From NCBI GenBank assembly GCA_944377745.1, contig CALWFV010000007.1:27031-91030 (forward strand): 64,000 nt of DNA. Reading direction: 5' to 3'. The position numbers and the translations under genes were made by a program. How positions within the stretch are numbered: the first letter of the stretch is position 1; every line of letters starts with the position of its first letter. The notes below the pieces were generated by a model. The model saw nothing but the letters and a program-made list of their open reading frames with translations, was not told the DNA's origin and did not search any database. Below, in pieces: positions 1-7,353 of this stretch. Source of the stretch: an uncultured Mediterraneibacter sp. GTDB taxonomy: Bacteria > Bacillota > Clostridia > Lachnospirales > Lachnospiraceae.

Positions 1-44
1 CTCCTGGAGATGGCAGAGCCAGAATCCCAATGGGTATAATGACT

Positions 45-170
45 GAGAAATACTAGGAACTCTGTAAAACGGCTAAAGACAAGCCTTACAATGGTGCAAC
101 TCGACTCGGGCTCAGACAATCACCATTGTAAGGCTTAACGCCGGTTTTTCAGAGTTCTAACTATTTCTAC
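45..170. repeat. long imperfect palindrome (hairpin element 1)
   Basis: Seen directly: a perfect 16-bp inverted repeat (81-96 with 121-136) is extended outward by a near-complementary stretch ending in matching AGAAATA-like sequence. The loop (97-120) holds AACTCG, six bases, then GCTCAGACA. The same loop signature occurs in the element at 17765-17972 although the arms differ entirely. It lies upstream of the kinase gene promoter, so it could be a terminator of an off-window gene or a dispersed palindromic repeat. Confidence 0.6.
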
Positions 171-181
171 GGATCAGGCGA

Positions 182-210
182 TTGTCACCCGAACGTGGAT
201 GTGTTACACT
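182..210 (+). promoter_or_regulatory. putative sigma-70 promoter of the PfkB kinase gene
   Basis: TTGTCA (182-187), a 17-bp spacer and TACACT (205-210), followed 35 bases later by the start codon at 246 with AGGAGAGG in front of it. Found by eye only. Confidence 0.45.
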
Positions 211-245
211 GTGCTTGGAAATTTTGAGGTAAGAGGAGAGGCGCT

Positions 246-1145
246 ATGAGCATACTTAATTTTGGCTCGCTGAACCTGGACTATACTTACCGGGTATCGC
301 ATATCGCGGCTCCGGGGGAAACGCTGACATCCCGCAGCCTGGAGGTACGTCCGGGAGGTAAGGGACTGAACCAGTCTGTCTCTCTGGCGCGGGCGGGAGC
401 TGTGGTATGTCATGCGGGACTGATCGGAGAGGACGGAAGGATCCTCGAGGAGAGCTGCAGAGAAAGCGGAGTGGACACACAGTTTATCGGCGTGTCCGAT
501 GTGAGAACGGGCAATGCCATTATCCAGGTGGATGACAGTGGCCAGAACTGTATCATCCTCTTTCCGGGAGCGAACCGGGCAGTGGACGAGCAGTTTGCCG
601 ACCGGGTCCTGGAATCATTTGGATCGGAAGATCATATCCTTCTCCAGAATGAGATCAGCAGTCTTCCTTATATTATTGACAGGGCGTGGGAGAGAGGGAT
701 GAAGATCATCCTGAATCCGTCGCCGATGGACGAGCGGCTGAAAGAGTGTGATCTTGAAAAGGTCTGGCTTTTTATCCTGAATGAGGTGGAAGGCGCTCAG
801 CTGACCGGGATGAAGGAGCCGGAGGAAATCCTGCAGGAGATGCGCCGCAGATACCCAGGTGCCCGGATCGTGCTCACGCTCGGCGCGGACGGATCCATGT
901 ATTCCGGAGAAGGAAAGGTTTTGAGGCAGAAAATCTTTCCTGCGGAGACCGTGGACACAACAGGAGCCGGAGACACTTTCAGCGGATATTTTATCACAGA
1001 GTACCTGGCGTCCGGCGACGCTGCATCGGCTCTTCGCAGGGCATCCATGGCTTCCGCCATTGCGGTGTCCAGAAAAGGGGCGGCGGAGGCGGTCCCGGAA
1101 ATGGAAGAGGTAATAAGAATGCTGAGAGAACGGGGGAGTCTATGA
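246..1145 (+). CDS. PfkB family carbohydrate kinase (ribokinase-like)
   Basis: A 299-residue cytosolic sugar kinase of the ribokinase/PfkB family, predicted to transfer phosphate from ATP to a sugar hydroxyl. The N-terminal substrate-binding GGKG-type motif is at residues 37-40 (GGKGLNQS). The C-terminal anion-hole and catalytic-base motif DTTGAGD is at 237-243, with Asp243 the expected base. Length is normal for ribokinase. The start has AGGAGAGG a few bases upstream. The stop overlaps the next start by four bases (ATGA), so the two are probably translationally coupled. The substrate (ribose, fructose or a nucleoside) cannot be decided from sequence. Confidence 0.88.
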   Translation: MSILNFGSLNLDYTYRVSHIAAPGETLTSRSLEVRPGGKGLNQSVSLARAGAVVCHAGLIGEDGRILEESCRESGVDTQFIGVSDVRTGNAIIQVDDSGQNCIILFPGANRAVDEQFADRVLESFGSEDHILLQNEISSLPYIIDRAWERGMKIILNPSPMDERLKECDLEKVWLFILNEVEGAQLTGMKEPEEILQEMRRRYPGARIVLTLGADGSMYSGEGKVLRQKIFPAETVDTTGAGDTFSGYFITEYLASGDAASALRRASMASAIAVSRKGAAEAVPEMEEVIRMLRERGSL

Positions 1146-1819
1146 AACGAAATGTTGACCTGAGAGAGATATCAGACGGAAGACTGTATACGGCAGAGGA
1201 TATGGTGAGGGCGGATTGCCACGACTGTCAGGGGTGTTCGGCATGCTGCAGCGGGATGGGCGATTCGGTTGTACTGGACCCTATGGATATCTGGAGGCTG
1301 CACAGAGGAACCGGAATGGATTTCGCCGAACTTGTGGAAAAAGGATATGTGGAACTGGGGATCGCGGACGGGATGATCCTGCCGCATCTTGCGATGTCTG
1401 ATGAAAAAGAAACATGTCGTTTTCTGGATGGGGACGGGCGATGCTCAGTTCACGATGCACGGCCGGGGATCTGCAGGCTGTTTCCTCTGGGAAGATATTA
1501 TGAGGAAGGCGGCGGTTTTCGCTATTTTCTCCAGATCCATGAGTGCAGGAAGAAGAAGAGAAGCAAGATCAGGGTAAAGAAATGGCTGGGCATTCCTGAT
1601 ATAAAGAAATATGAGAGATATATCATTGACTGGCATGATTTTCTGATCCGGTGCGAGGAAGGACTGAAAGAACTGGATGAACAGAATGCCCGCATACTCA
1701 GGATTTATGTGCTCCGTATCTTTTTCCAGAATTCTTTCGAGGGAGAAGAGGAGGAGTTCTATAAAGAATTCTGGAAAAGAATGGACGAGACGAAAGAAAA
1801 ACTTCAATTAGGGAGGTAG
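1142..1819 (+). CDS. YkgJ family cysteine cluster protein
   Basis: A 225-residue protein with the YkgJ/UPF0153-type cysteine cluster, thought to bind a metal or an Fe-S cluster. Cysteines are clustered near residues 28-38 (DCHDCQGCSACC) and again in the middle (ETCRF, GRCSVHDARPGICRLFPLG). The C-terminal half is charged and helical. The start overlaps the stop of the sugar kinase gene, and the next gene begins within a few bases of this stop, so the three form one operon. The biochemical role of the family is not established. Confidence 0.8.
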   Translation: MKRNVDLREISDGRLYTAEDMVRADCHDCQGCSACCSGMGDSVVLDPMDIWRLHRGTGMDFAELVEKGYVELGIADGMILPHLAMSDEKETCRFLDGDGRCSVHDARPGICRLFPLGRYYEEGGGFRYFLQIHECRKKKRSKIRVKKWLGIPDIKKYERYIIDWHDFLIRCEEGLKELDEQNARILRIYVLRIFFQNSFEGEEEEFYKEFWKRMDETKEKLQLGR

Positions 1820-1825
1820 ATGGAC

Positions 1826-2299
1826 ATGCTCAGTGGACTGATTTTTACATTATTTGAGTTGATCGGCGGAATCTTCTATATGATATTTTCGATCATATGG
1901 TGGCTCCTTATGATCGTGGCAGACTGGAAGGTTCTCAGCAAAGCAGGCGAGCCGGGCTGGAAGAGTATCATTCCGATTTATGACAGCTATACGTTTTACA
2001 AGATCGCATGGGATACGAGGATATTCTGGCTGGGAATTGCTCTTGCGGTGGCGCAGGGGATTTTTGAGGTCCTGGGAGGAAATTCGTTCTCTCTGTTCGG
2101 GATCCTTGCCGCAGTCTGCGGACTGGCCTATGCCGTGATCAATTTCCTGTACTGTATCTGTCTGGCGTCAAGTTTTGGAAAGGGAAAACTCTTTGGCGTC
2201 GGACTCTGGATCTCGGGACCGATCTTTACGATGATCCTGGCTTTCGGCTCAGCGCAGTACCGCGGGAGGACAACATTTACCAATAACAGTTATTTCTGA
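1826..2299 (+). CDS. small multi-pass membrane protein (DUF5684-like)
   Basis: A hydrophobic protein of about 157 residues with four likely membrane segments: an N-terminal one, one around IFWLGIALAVAQGIF, one around LFGILAAVCGLAYAVI and one near the C terminus. After the first helix comes the segment WKVLSKAGEPGWKSIIPIY, typical of DUF5684-type proteins. A GGGAGG site at 1811-1816 favours the ATG at 1826 (spacing 9) over the in-frame ATG at 1820 (spacing 3). It is last in the kinase-YkgJ operon and converges on the P-type ATPase gene. Function unknown. Confidence 0.72.
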   Translation: MLSGLIFTLFELIGGIFYMIFSIIWWLLMIVADWKVLSKAGEPGWKSIIPIYDSYTFYKIAWDTRIFWLGIALAVAQGIFEVLGGNSFSLFGILAAVCGLAYAVINFLYCICLASSFGKGKLFGVGLWISGPIFTMILAFGSAQYRGRTTFTNNSYF

Positions 2300-2317
2300 C
2301 CCTGCTTCTGATCTGAC

Positions 2318-4186
2318 TTACTTTTTCTTCCATTTCAGAAGAAGAGCAGAATTGATGATGACCAGCACCGAACCGGCGTTATGTACCAGCGCGCCGACCA
2401 CCGGATTCAGGATCCCTGTGATCGCCAGGATGATGGCGATAAAATTCAGGGTCATGGAAAAGGTGAGATTCAGTTTGATGGTGGTCATCATTTTTTTTGA
2501 GAGCTTCAGCAGATGGGGGAGCTCTTTTATCTCATCGTCAACCAGGGCGATATCTGCCGCATCCACCGCGATGTCACTTCCTACTTTCCCCATGGCGATC
2601 CCCACGTACGCCTTCTTGAGCGCAGGCGCGTCATTGATCCCGTCGCCGATCATGCAGACATGACCACTGTTTTCCTGACAGGCATCGATCCACTGAAGCT
2701 TATCTTCAGGAAGGCATCCGGAATGGACGTCCGTTATATCGATCTGTCCGGCAATAAATCCGGCGGCGTTCTCGTGATCTCCTGTGAGAAGCACCGGGGA
2801 AACCCCTGCGTCACGGATCCCGGCAACGGTTTTTTCCGCGTCCGGGCGGAGCGTGTCAGACAGAGCGATAAATCCGGCGGCCTTCCGGTCCACAGCAAGC
2901 CAGGTGACGGTACATCCGTCGTCTATATATTTATCTGCACGACGGAAGAACTTTTCCGGGATCCGGACGTCATGTTCTGCGAGAAGTTCCGGGTTCCCCG
3001 CGAGTATCTCCCGTCCCTCTGTCAGAGCAGATACACCGCGTCCGGGAAGCATATGAAAGTCGTCCGGCTGAGGAAGGGCAGAAGAGGATTCTTTTCTGCG
3101 GCATCGTACGATCGCTTTCCCGAGAGGATGCTCTGAGTTCAGTTCCGAGACAGCCGCATACTGATACAGCATGTCATCGGAGAGATCCGGAAGAAGGCTT
3201 ACCACAGCCGTCACTTGCGGAGTCCCGAAAGTAAGTGTTCCGGTCTTGTCAAATGCGATATGAGTCACATTGGCAAGGCGCTCCAGAGCGTCTCCTTCCC
3301 GGACAAGAAATCCGTGCTTCGCCGCATTTCCGATCGCTGCCATGATGGCGGTGGGAGTGGCGAGGACAAGGGCACAGGGACAGAAGACTACCAGGATGGT
3401 CACTGCGCGGATGATCTCACCGCTGATCAGCCAGGTGAGCGCCGCAGCGCTCAGTGCGATCACCACGATCCAGGTTGCCCACCGGTCTGCGATACCGACG
3501 ATCTTCGCCTTTCCTGCGTCTGCGGACTGTACAAGCCGGATCATTCTCTGGATGGAACTGTCTTCTCCGACTTTCACGGCTTTCATCTCGAATGCGCCGA
3601 ACTGGTTTACGGTCCCGCTGGACACGTCGTCTCCCGGACTTTTATCCACCGGCATGGATTCTCCGGTCATGACTGCCTGATCCACTGACGTCATGCCGGA
3701 GAGGATGACGCCATCCACAGGGATGGATTCTCCGGGAAGGACCCGGAGCACGTCTCCCACAAGTACCTCCTCTGAGGGGATGATCTCTTCTCCATCCTTC
3801 GTGAGACGTCGCGCGGTTCTGGGGGTAAGGTGGACAAGGCGCTCGATGCCTGCCCGGGCCCGTGCAACGGTCAGATTTTCCAGGAGAGCTCCGATCTGCA
3901 TGATAAAGGCTACCTCGCCTGCCGCAAAGTCTTCCCCGATGATGACCGAGGCGATCAGGGCGATGGATACGAGCACATCCGCCTTGATGTCAAAAGCGGT
4001 GACCAGTCCGATGACTGCCTCCAGTATGATGGGGATACCGCAGAGTATGATCGCGATCCATGCCATATCGAAAGGAAAGGGGTGGAAGCCGGCTATGCTG
4101 GCAAGGAGGGAGATAGCTGATATGACAAGAAACAGGATATCCCGTTTCGTTCCGCCAAGTTCCAACAGTTGTTCCAGTTTTTTCAT
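2318..4186 (-). CDS. heavy-metal-translocating P1B-type ATPase
   Basis: A 622-residue inner-membrane pump that couples ATP hydrolysis to metal export. It has the actuator motif TGES at 174-177, the membrane metal-site motif CPC at 269-271, the phosphorylation motif DKTGT with Asp313, an SEHPLGKAI nucleotide-site motif and the hinge GDGINDAP. It has no N-terminal metal-binding (HMA) domain, so it is shorter than most CopA/CadA proteins. The last membrane helices carry HNAGS and lack the YN and MxxSS residues typical of Cu(I) pumps, so the metal cannot be named. CsoR-like operators in its promoter and the csoR-like gene just upstream point to metal-inducible expression. Confidence 0.92.
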   Translation of the reverse strand: MKKLEQLLELGGTKRDILFLVISAISLLASIAGFHPFPFDMAWIAIILCGIPIILEAVIGLVTAFDIKADVLVSIALIASVIIGEDFAAGEVAFIMQIGALLENLTVARARAGIERLVHLTPRTARRLTKDGEEIIPSEEVLVGDVLRVLPGESIPVDGVILSGMTSVDQAVMTGESMPVDKSPGDDVSSGTVNQFGAFEMKAVKVGEDSSIQRMIRLVQSADAGKAKIVGIADRWATWIVVIALSAAALTWLISGEIIRAVTILVVFCPCALVLATPTAIMAAIGNAAKHGFLVREGDALERLANVTHIAFDKTGTLTFGTPQVTAVVSLLPDLSDDMLYQYAAVSELNSEHPLGKAIVRCRRKESSSALPQPDDFHMLPGRGVSALTEGREILAGNPELLAEHDVRIPEKFFRRADKYIDDGCTVTWLAVDRKAAGFIALSDTLRPDAEKTVAGIRDAGVSPVLLTGDHENAAGFIAGQIDITDVHSGCLPEDKLQWIDACQENSGHVCMIGDGINDAPALKKAYVGIAMGKVGSDIAVDAADIALVDDEIKELPHLLKLSKKMMTTIKLNLTFSMTLNFIAIILAITGILNPVVGALVHNAGSVLVIINSALLLKWKKK

Positions 4187-4234
4187 AATGACACTCCATT
4201 TCTGCCGTCTTATAACAGCGAATTCATTTTAGAG

Positions 4235-4286
4235 TATACCTATGCGGGTACAGGTATAGTATACCTATAGGGGTATGGGTTGTCAA
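4235..4286 (-). promoter_or_regulatory. metal-responsive promoter with two CsoR-type operators
   Basis: On the minus strand TTGACA (4286-4281), a 17-bp spacer and TATACT (4263-4258) form a near-consensus sigma-70 promoter for the ATPase gene. Two pseudo-palindromes with C/G tracts, ATACCTATAGGGGTAT (4261-4276) in the spacer and TATACCTATGCGGGTA (4235-4250) just downstream of the -10, resemble CsoR-family operators. Their centres are 25 bp apart. Repressor bound there should block polymerase. Confidence 0.75.
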
Positions 4287-4385
4287 GCGGCAAGAAATCA
4301 CAGGAAGCGCAAAAAGGCATATCCCGGGATTGTAAGCGGTCGCCAAGGTCTATGGCAAGCCCGGACTTTGGCTCGTCGCAGCTGC

Positions 4386-4418
4386 AAAAAAAGACATACG
4401 CGAAAAGCGTATGCCTTA
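4386..4418 (-). terminator. rho-independent terminator of the csoR-like gene
   Basis: Read on the minus strand, GGCATACGCTTTTCGCGTATG forms an 8-bp stem with a short loop and is followed by TCTTTTTTT. It lies about 55 bases past the csoR stop, which separates csoR transcription from the ATPase promoter. Confidence 0.8.
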
Positions 4419-4470
4419 AAGCATGACATTATAATTTCCTGTCCATGAGTGCGATACGAACTGTAACAGT

Positions 4471-4746
4471 TTATTTCATATTGGCAAAACGTTCCACAGC
4501 TTTAGTGAAACTGGCAATCGTCTGTTCCACATCCCCGTGCTCAATGCCGTCTTTTACACAATGGTTTATATGACCTTCCAGAACAATCTGGCCCACTTTG
4601 TGGAGAGCGGACTTTGCCGCGTTGATCTGGGAGAGGATATCCTCACAGGGAATATCTTCGTCGATCATCCGGTCGATGGCCTGAACCTGTCCGATGATCT
4701 TCCTGAGACGGCGGTGAAGGTTATCTGAATCCATACATTGTTTCAT
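4471..4746 (-). CDS. csoR: CsoR/RcnR/FrmR family metal-sensing repressor
   Basis: A 91-residue all-helical DUF156-family repressor. The Cu(I)-type ligand triad of CsoR is present as Cys34, His59 and Cys63 (the H-x3-C pair lies in GHINHC). The basic N-terminal helix (HRRLRKIIGQVQ) is the usual DNA-binding face. An AAGGAGGA site precedes the start. It has its own promoter and terminator and lies directly upstream of the P-type ATPase gene, whose promoter holds matching operators. Copper sensing is the simplest reading, but the ATPase is not a typical copper pump, so the inducer is uncertain. Confidence 0.88.
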   Translation of the reverse strand: MKQCMDSDNLHRRLRKIIGQVQAIDRMIDEDIPCEDILSQINAAKSALHKVGQIVLEGHINHCVKDGIEHGDVEQTIASFTKAVERFANMK

Positions 4747-4764
4747 GGAAAATCCTCCTTATAA

Positions 4765-4845
4765 TATGATGCCGGGGCAAAGCCCCGACTACGATGCCTG
4801 CAGCAAAGCTCATGTGGGCTTAGACCTTTTGACCCTGGCATCATA
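4765..4845 (-). repeat. inverted-repeat element in the csoR 5' leader
   Basis: TATGATGCC (4765-4773) pairs with GGCATCATA (4837-4845), and inside it GGGGC-AAA-GCCCC (4774-4786) forms a second hairpin. A middle copy of GATGCC (4793-4798) could pair alternatively with the outer arm. The whole element lies between the csoR promoter and its ribosome binding site, so it should be transcribed as a structured leader of about 100 nt. It may also be a dispersed palindromic repeat. The 380-base stretch 4747-5127 holds this, two divergent promoters and a 15-codon leader frame. Confidence 0.55.
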
Positions 4846-4850
4846 AAATA

Positions 4851-4879
4851 ATTATCAGACATTCGTTTATATTTGTCAA
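4851..4879 (-). promoter_or_regulatory. sigma-70 promoter of the csoR-like gene
   Basis: On the minus strand TTGACA (4879-4874), 17-bp spacer, GATAAT (4856-4851). It diverges from the dehydrogenase promoter at 4890-4918. No CsoR-type operator is visible here, so the repressor may not be autoregulated. Confidence 0.65.
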
Positions 4880-4889
4880 GAAACGTACG

Positions 4890-4918
4890 TTGACAAATTA
4901 TTAACAATGTGATATCCT
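4890..4918 (+). promoter_or_regulatory. sigma-70 promoter of the malate/fumarate locus
   Basis: TTGACA (4890-4895), exact 17-bp spacer, TATCCT (4913-4918). The predicted transcript begins near 4925, leaving a 5' leader of about 200 nt before the dehydrogenase gene. Confidence 0.7.
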
Positions 4919-4963
4919 AAAAAAAGCGAAATCTGATTAATTCTAAAGTGAGGAGTCACGACC

Positions 4964-5011
4964 ATGAAGCAGTGCATTTTAAGTAGACAAGGGACGTTTG
5001 ATAGAAAATGA
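4964..5011 (+). CDS. possible 15-codon leader peptide upstream of the dehydrogenase gene
   Basis: ATG at 4964 follows GAGGAG with a spacing of about 8-9 bases and opens a 15-codon frame, MKQCILSRQGTFDRK. Its stop TGA overlaps an ATG (5008) that is in frame with the dehydrogenase, in the coupled arrangement ATGA. Whether it is translated is unknown. It could simply be chance in a long leader. Confidence 0.35.
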   Translation: MKQCILSRQGTFDRK

Positions 5012-5127
5012 CACTGGGAATTGATCAAGATTTCTTTTTTGTTTTCGCCTGCGCAGAGCGTGGGGCAGAAAGCAATCCTTTATTCCAGAAAAAGCACAAA
5101 ACGCAGAAGCAAAAGGAGGAAAAACTA

Positions 5128-6075
5128 ATGGGCAGTAAAATCACCATCATCGGCGCAGGAAGTGTCGGAGCAACAATCGCATTCAAACTCTCTTCTGAAG
5201 ATATCGCATCAGAGATTGTTATGATCGATATCAATAAGGATAAGGTAGAGGGAGAGGTTATGGACATTGAGCAGGGAACCTGCTTCAGAAGCCCGATCTC
5301 TATCATCGCAGGAGATTATGCGGATGCAAAAGATTCCGACATTGTCATCATCACATCCGGAATCGCCCGCAAACCGGGACAGACAAGAATCGAACTTGCG
5401 CAGACAAATGTCAACATTATCAAATCCATCACACCGGAGATCGTAAAAGCGGCTCCGAATGCAAAATATATCATTGTCAGCAACCCGGTTGACATCCTGA
5501 CATATGTATTCACAAAGATTTCAGGACTTCCGGAAAACCAGATCATCGGATCCGGTACACTTCTTGACACGGCACGTCTTCGCTATGGACTGTCATCACA
5601 CTTTAAAGTTGCACAGAAGAACATCCATGCTTATGTGTTCGGCGAGCACGGAGATTCCTCTTTTGTACCGTGGTCAGGAGCGGATATCTCCAGCGTGAAC
5701 ATTGACGACTACTATGAGTCAATGAAAGCGCATGGCTCCGACCTTGCGGAACTGGACAAAGACGGAATGGAGGAGTATGTACACAAATCAGGCGGACAGG
5801 TCATCGCAAAGAAAGGGGCTACTTTCTATGCGGTATCTGTTTCTGTATGTGAACTGTGCAGCATCGTGCTGGCGGCTTCAGACTCTGTCGCAACAGTTTC
5901 TACCATGATGCACGGCGAGTACGGCATTGACGACGTATGTCTGAGTGTTCTGAACCTTGTGGGACCAAACGGCGTTCAGGGCAAGATCCCGATGCGCCTG
6001 ACAGATGAGGAAGTTGCAAAACTTCAGTCCAGCGCAAATAAGCTGAAAGAGGTTATCGCTCAGCTTGATATCTAA
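5128..6075 (+). CDS. NAD-dependent malate dehydrogenase of the lactate/malate dehydrogenase family
   Basis: A 315-residue cytosolic 2-hydroxyacid dehydrogenase. The NAD-binding GAGSVG is at 9-14, with catalytic His174 (GEHGD), Asp147 and substrate-binding Arg150. The overall sequence looks like L-lactate dehydrogenase. However, the residue equivalent to Gln102 of Bacillus LDH, which sets substrate choice, is Arg81 here (IARKPGQTR), as in malate dehydrogenases. Reduction of oxaloacetate to malate fits the fumarase and fumarate reductase genes downstream. AGGAGG at 5114-5119 fixes the start at 5128 rather than the in-frame ATG at 5008. Expected to be annotated as lactate dehydrogenase by similarity. 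Confidence 0.85.
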   Translation: MGSKITIIGAGSVGATIAFKLSSEDIASEIVMIDINKDKVEGEVMDIEQGTCFRSPISIIAGDYADAKDSDIVIITSGIARKPGQTRIELAQTNVNIIKSITPEIVKAAPNAKYIIVSNPVDILTYVFTKISGLPENQIIGSGTLLDTARLRYGLSSHFKVAQKNIHAYVFGEHGDSSFVPWSGADISSVNIDDYYESMKAHGSDLAELDKDGMEEYVHKSGGQVIAKKGATFYAVSVSVCELCSIVLAASDSVATVSTMMHGEYGIDDVCLSVLNLVGPNGVQGKIPMRLTDEEVAKLQSSANKLKEVIAQLDI

Positions 6076-6084
6076 TCCCCAATT

Positions 6085-6107
6085 TCCCTGGCGCACTGCG
6101 CTGGGGA
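6085..6107 (+). other. intergenic hairpin between dehydrogenase and hdrB genes
   Basis: TCCCTGGCGCA (6085-6095) and TGCGCTGGGGA (6097-6107) form an 11-bp stem with G-U pairs and no following T run. It is more likely an RNA processing or stability element than a full terminator. Confidence 0.4.
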
Positions 6108-6161
6108 ATGATCAAGTAACAGGGCGGATCAGTTCCGCCTGACAGACGAGGAGGTAATACT

Positions 6162-6959
6162 ATGAAATACAGCTATTTTCCCGGCTGTACTCTGAAGAAC
6201 AAGGCACAGGATCTTGATCACTATGCCAGAATTTCCGCAGAAGCTCTGGGATTTGAACTGGAAGAGATCAGCGAATGGCAGTGCTGCGGCGGTGTTTATC
6301 CCCTGGGAACCGATGAGATCGCAACAAAGCTTGCCTCCGTCCGCGCGCTCAACGACGCGAAAGAGAAGGGGCAGGAGCTTGTCACACTCTGTTCTGCCTG
6401 TCACCATGTGATCAAGCGTGTGAACGACGATATGAAGAACGTCGATGATATCCGTACAAGAGCCAACAACTATATGGCACTTGACGAGCCATATGAAGGT
6501 GAGACGAATGTGCTCCACTATCTTGAAGTGCTCCGCGACATCGTGGGTTTTGATGAGCTGAAGAAGAAAGTGACGAATCCGCTCAAAGGAAAGAAGATCG
6601 GCGCGTACTATGGCTGTCTTCTTCTCCGTCCCGGAAAGATCATGGCGTTTGACGATCCGGAAAACCCGAAGATCCTGGAAGATTTCATCCGCGCGATTGG
6701 CGCAGAGCCGGTGATCTATCCGTACCGCAACGAGTGCTGTGGAGGATACATATCTCTGAAGGAAGAAGAAATGTCAAAGAATATGTGCCGCAAGATCGAG
6801 GAGAGCGCGTCCGGTTTCGGAGCTGACATGCTGATCACGGCCTGTCCGCTGTGCATGTACAACCTGAACAAGAACAATGGCGGAAACCTGCCTGTTTATT
6901 ACTTTACAGAACTTCTTGCAGAGGCACTGGGACTGAAAGAGGAGGTGAAGGAACAGTGA
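6162..6959 (+). CDS. hdrB: HdrB-like heterodisulfide reductase subunit B (CoB-CoM Hdr family)
   Basis: A 265-residue cytosolic subunit with two complete CCG domains: Cys9, CCGG in the mid-forties and CSAC, then YGC, ECCGG and CPLC. In methanogen HdrB such motifs hold two non-cubane [4Fe-4S] clusters that reduce a disulfide. A gut Clostridium is not expected to use CoM-CoB heterodisulfide, so the acceptor here is different or the clusters only relay electrons. AGGAGGT precedes the start, and the stop overlaps hdrC by four bases. It is the first gene of the Hdr-Flx-Frd run. Confidence 0.88.
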   Translation: MKYSYFPGCTLKNKAQDLDHYARISAEALGFELEEISEWQCCGGVYPLGTDEIATKLASVRALNDAKEKGQELVTLCSACHHVIKRVNDDMKNVDDIRTRANNYMALDEPYEGETNVLHYLEVLRDIVGFDELKKKVTNPLKGKKIGAYYGCLLLRPGKIMAFDDPENPKILEDFIRAIGAEPVIYPYRNECCGGYISLKEEEMSKNMCRKIEESASGFGADMLITACPLCMYNLNKNNGGNLPVYYFTELLAEALGLKEEVKEQ

Positions 6960-7345
6960 AGACTGAGAAGAACCGCGCGGAACTGATCAAGGAGATCAGC
7001 GGCGTGAATCCCCTGAAGTGTATGAAATGCGGTAAATGTTCCGCTTCCTGTCCCTCCTACAATGAGATGGACATCAAACCTCACCAGTTCGTATCCTACG
7101 TGATCAATGAAGATATCGAGTCTCTGGTGAATTCAAAATCCCTCTGGAAATGCCTTTCCTGTTTTGCATGTGTGGAGAGATGTCCCCGCGATGTGAAGCC
7201 AGGTAAACTGATCGACGCGGCGAGACAGATCGTTGTGAGAGAGCGGGACAACACTTATCTGTCACCGGATGAGGTGCCGGAACTGCTTGATCCCGAAACA
7301 CCGCAGCAGCTGCTTGTAAGTGCGTTCAGAAGATACAGGAGGTGA
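6956..7345 (+). CDS. hdrC: HdrC-like 4Fe-4S heterodisulfide reductase subunit C
   Basis: A 129-residue protein with two ferredoxin-type cluster motifs, CMKCGKCSASCP near residue 22 and CLSCFACVERCP near residue 67. In Hdr complexes HdrC carries electrons from HdrA to HdrB. The GTG start at 6956 overlaps the hdrB stop, and AGAGGAGG lies just upstream. The separate, short HdrC is the bacterial/methanogen arrangement, not a fused form. Confidence 0.87.
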   Translation: MKTEKNRAELIKEISGVNPLKCMKCGKCSASCPSYNEMDIKPHQFVSYVINEDIESLVNSKSLWKCLSCFACVERCPRDVKPGKLIDAARQIVVRERDNTYLSPDEVPELLDPETPQQLLVSAFRRYRR

Positions 7346-7353
7346 GAGAAAAG

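Noticed and set aside
2513-3136. A 207-codon plus-strand frame inside the P-type ATPase gene
   Set aside because: Opposite strand to an intact ATPase with all motifs; a shadow frame.
5008-5127. A 40-residue N-terminal extension of the dehydrogenase
   Set aside because: AGGAGG stands at the right distance from the ATG at 5128, and the NAD-binding fold begins three residues after that Met. Kept only as a possible minor form.
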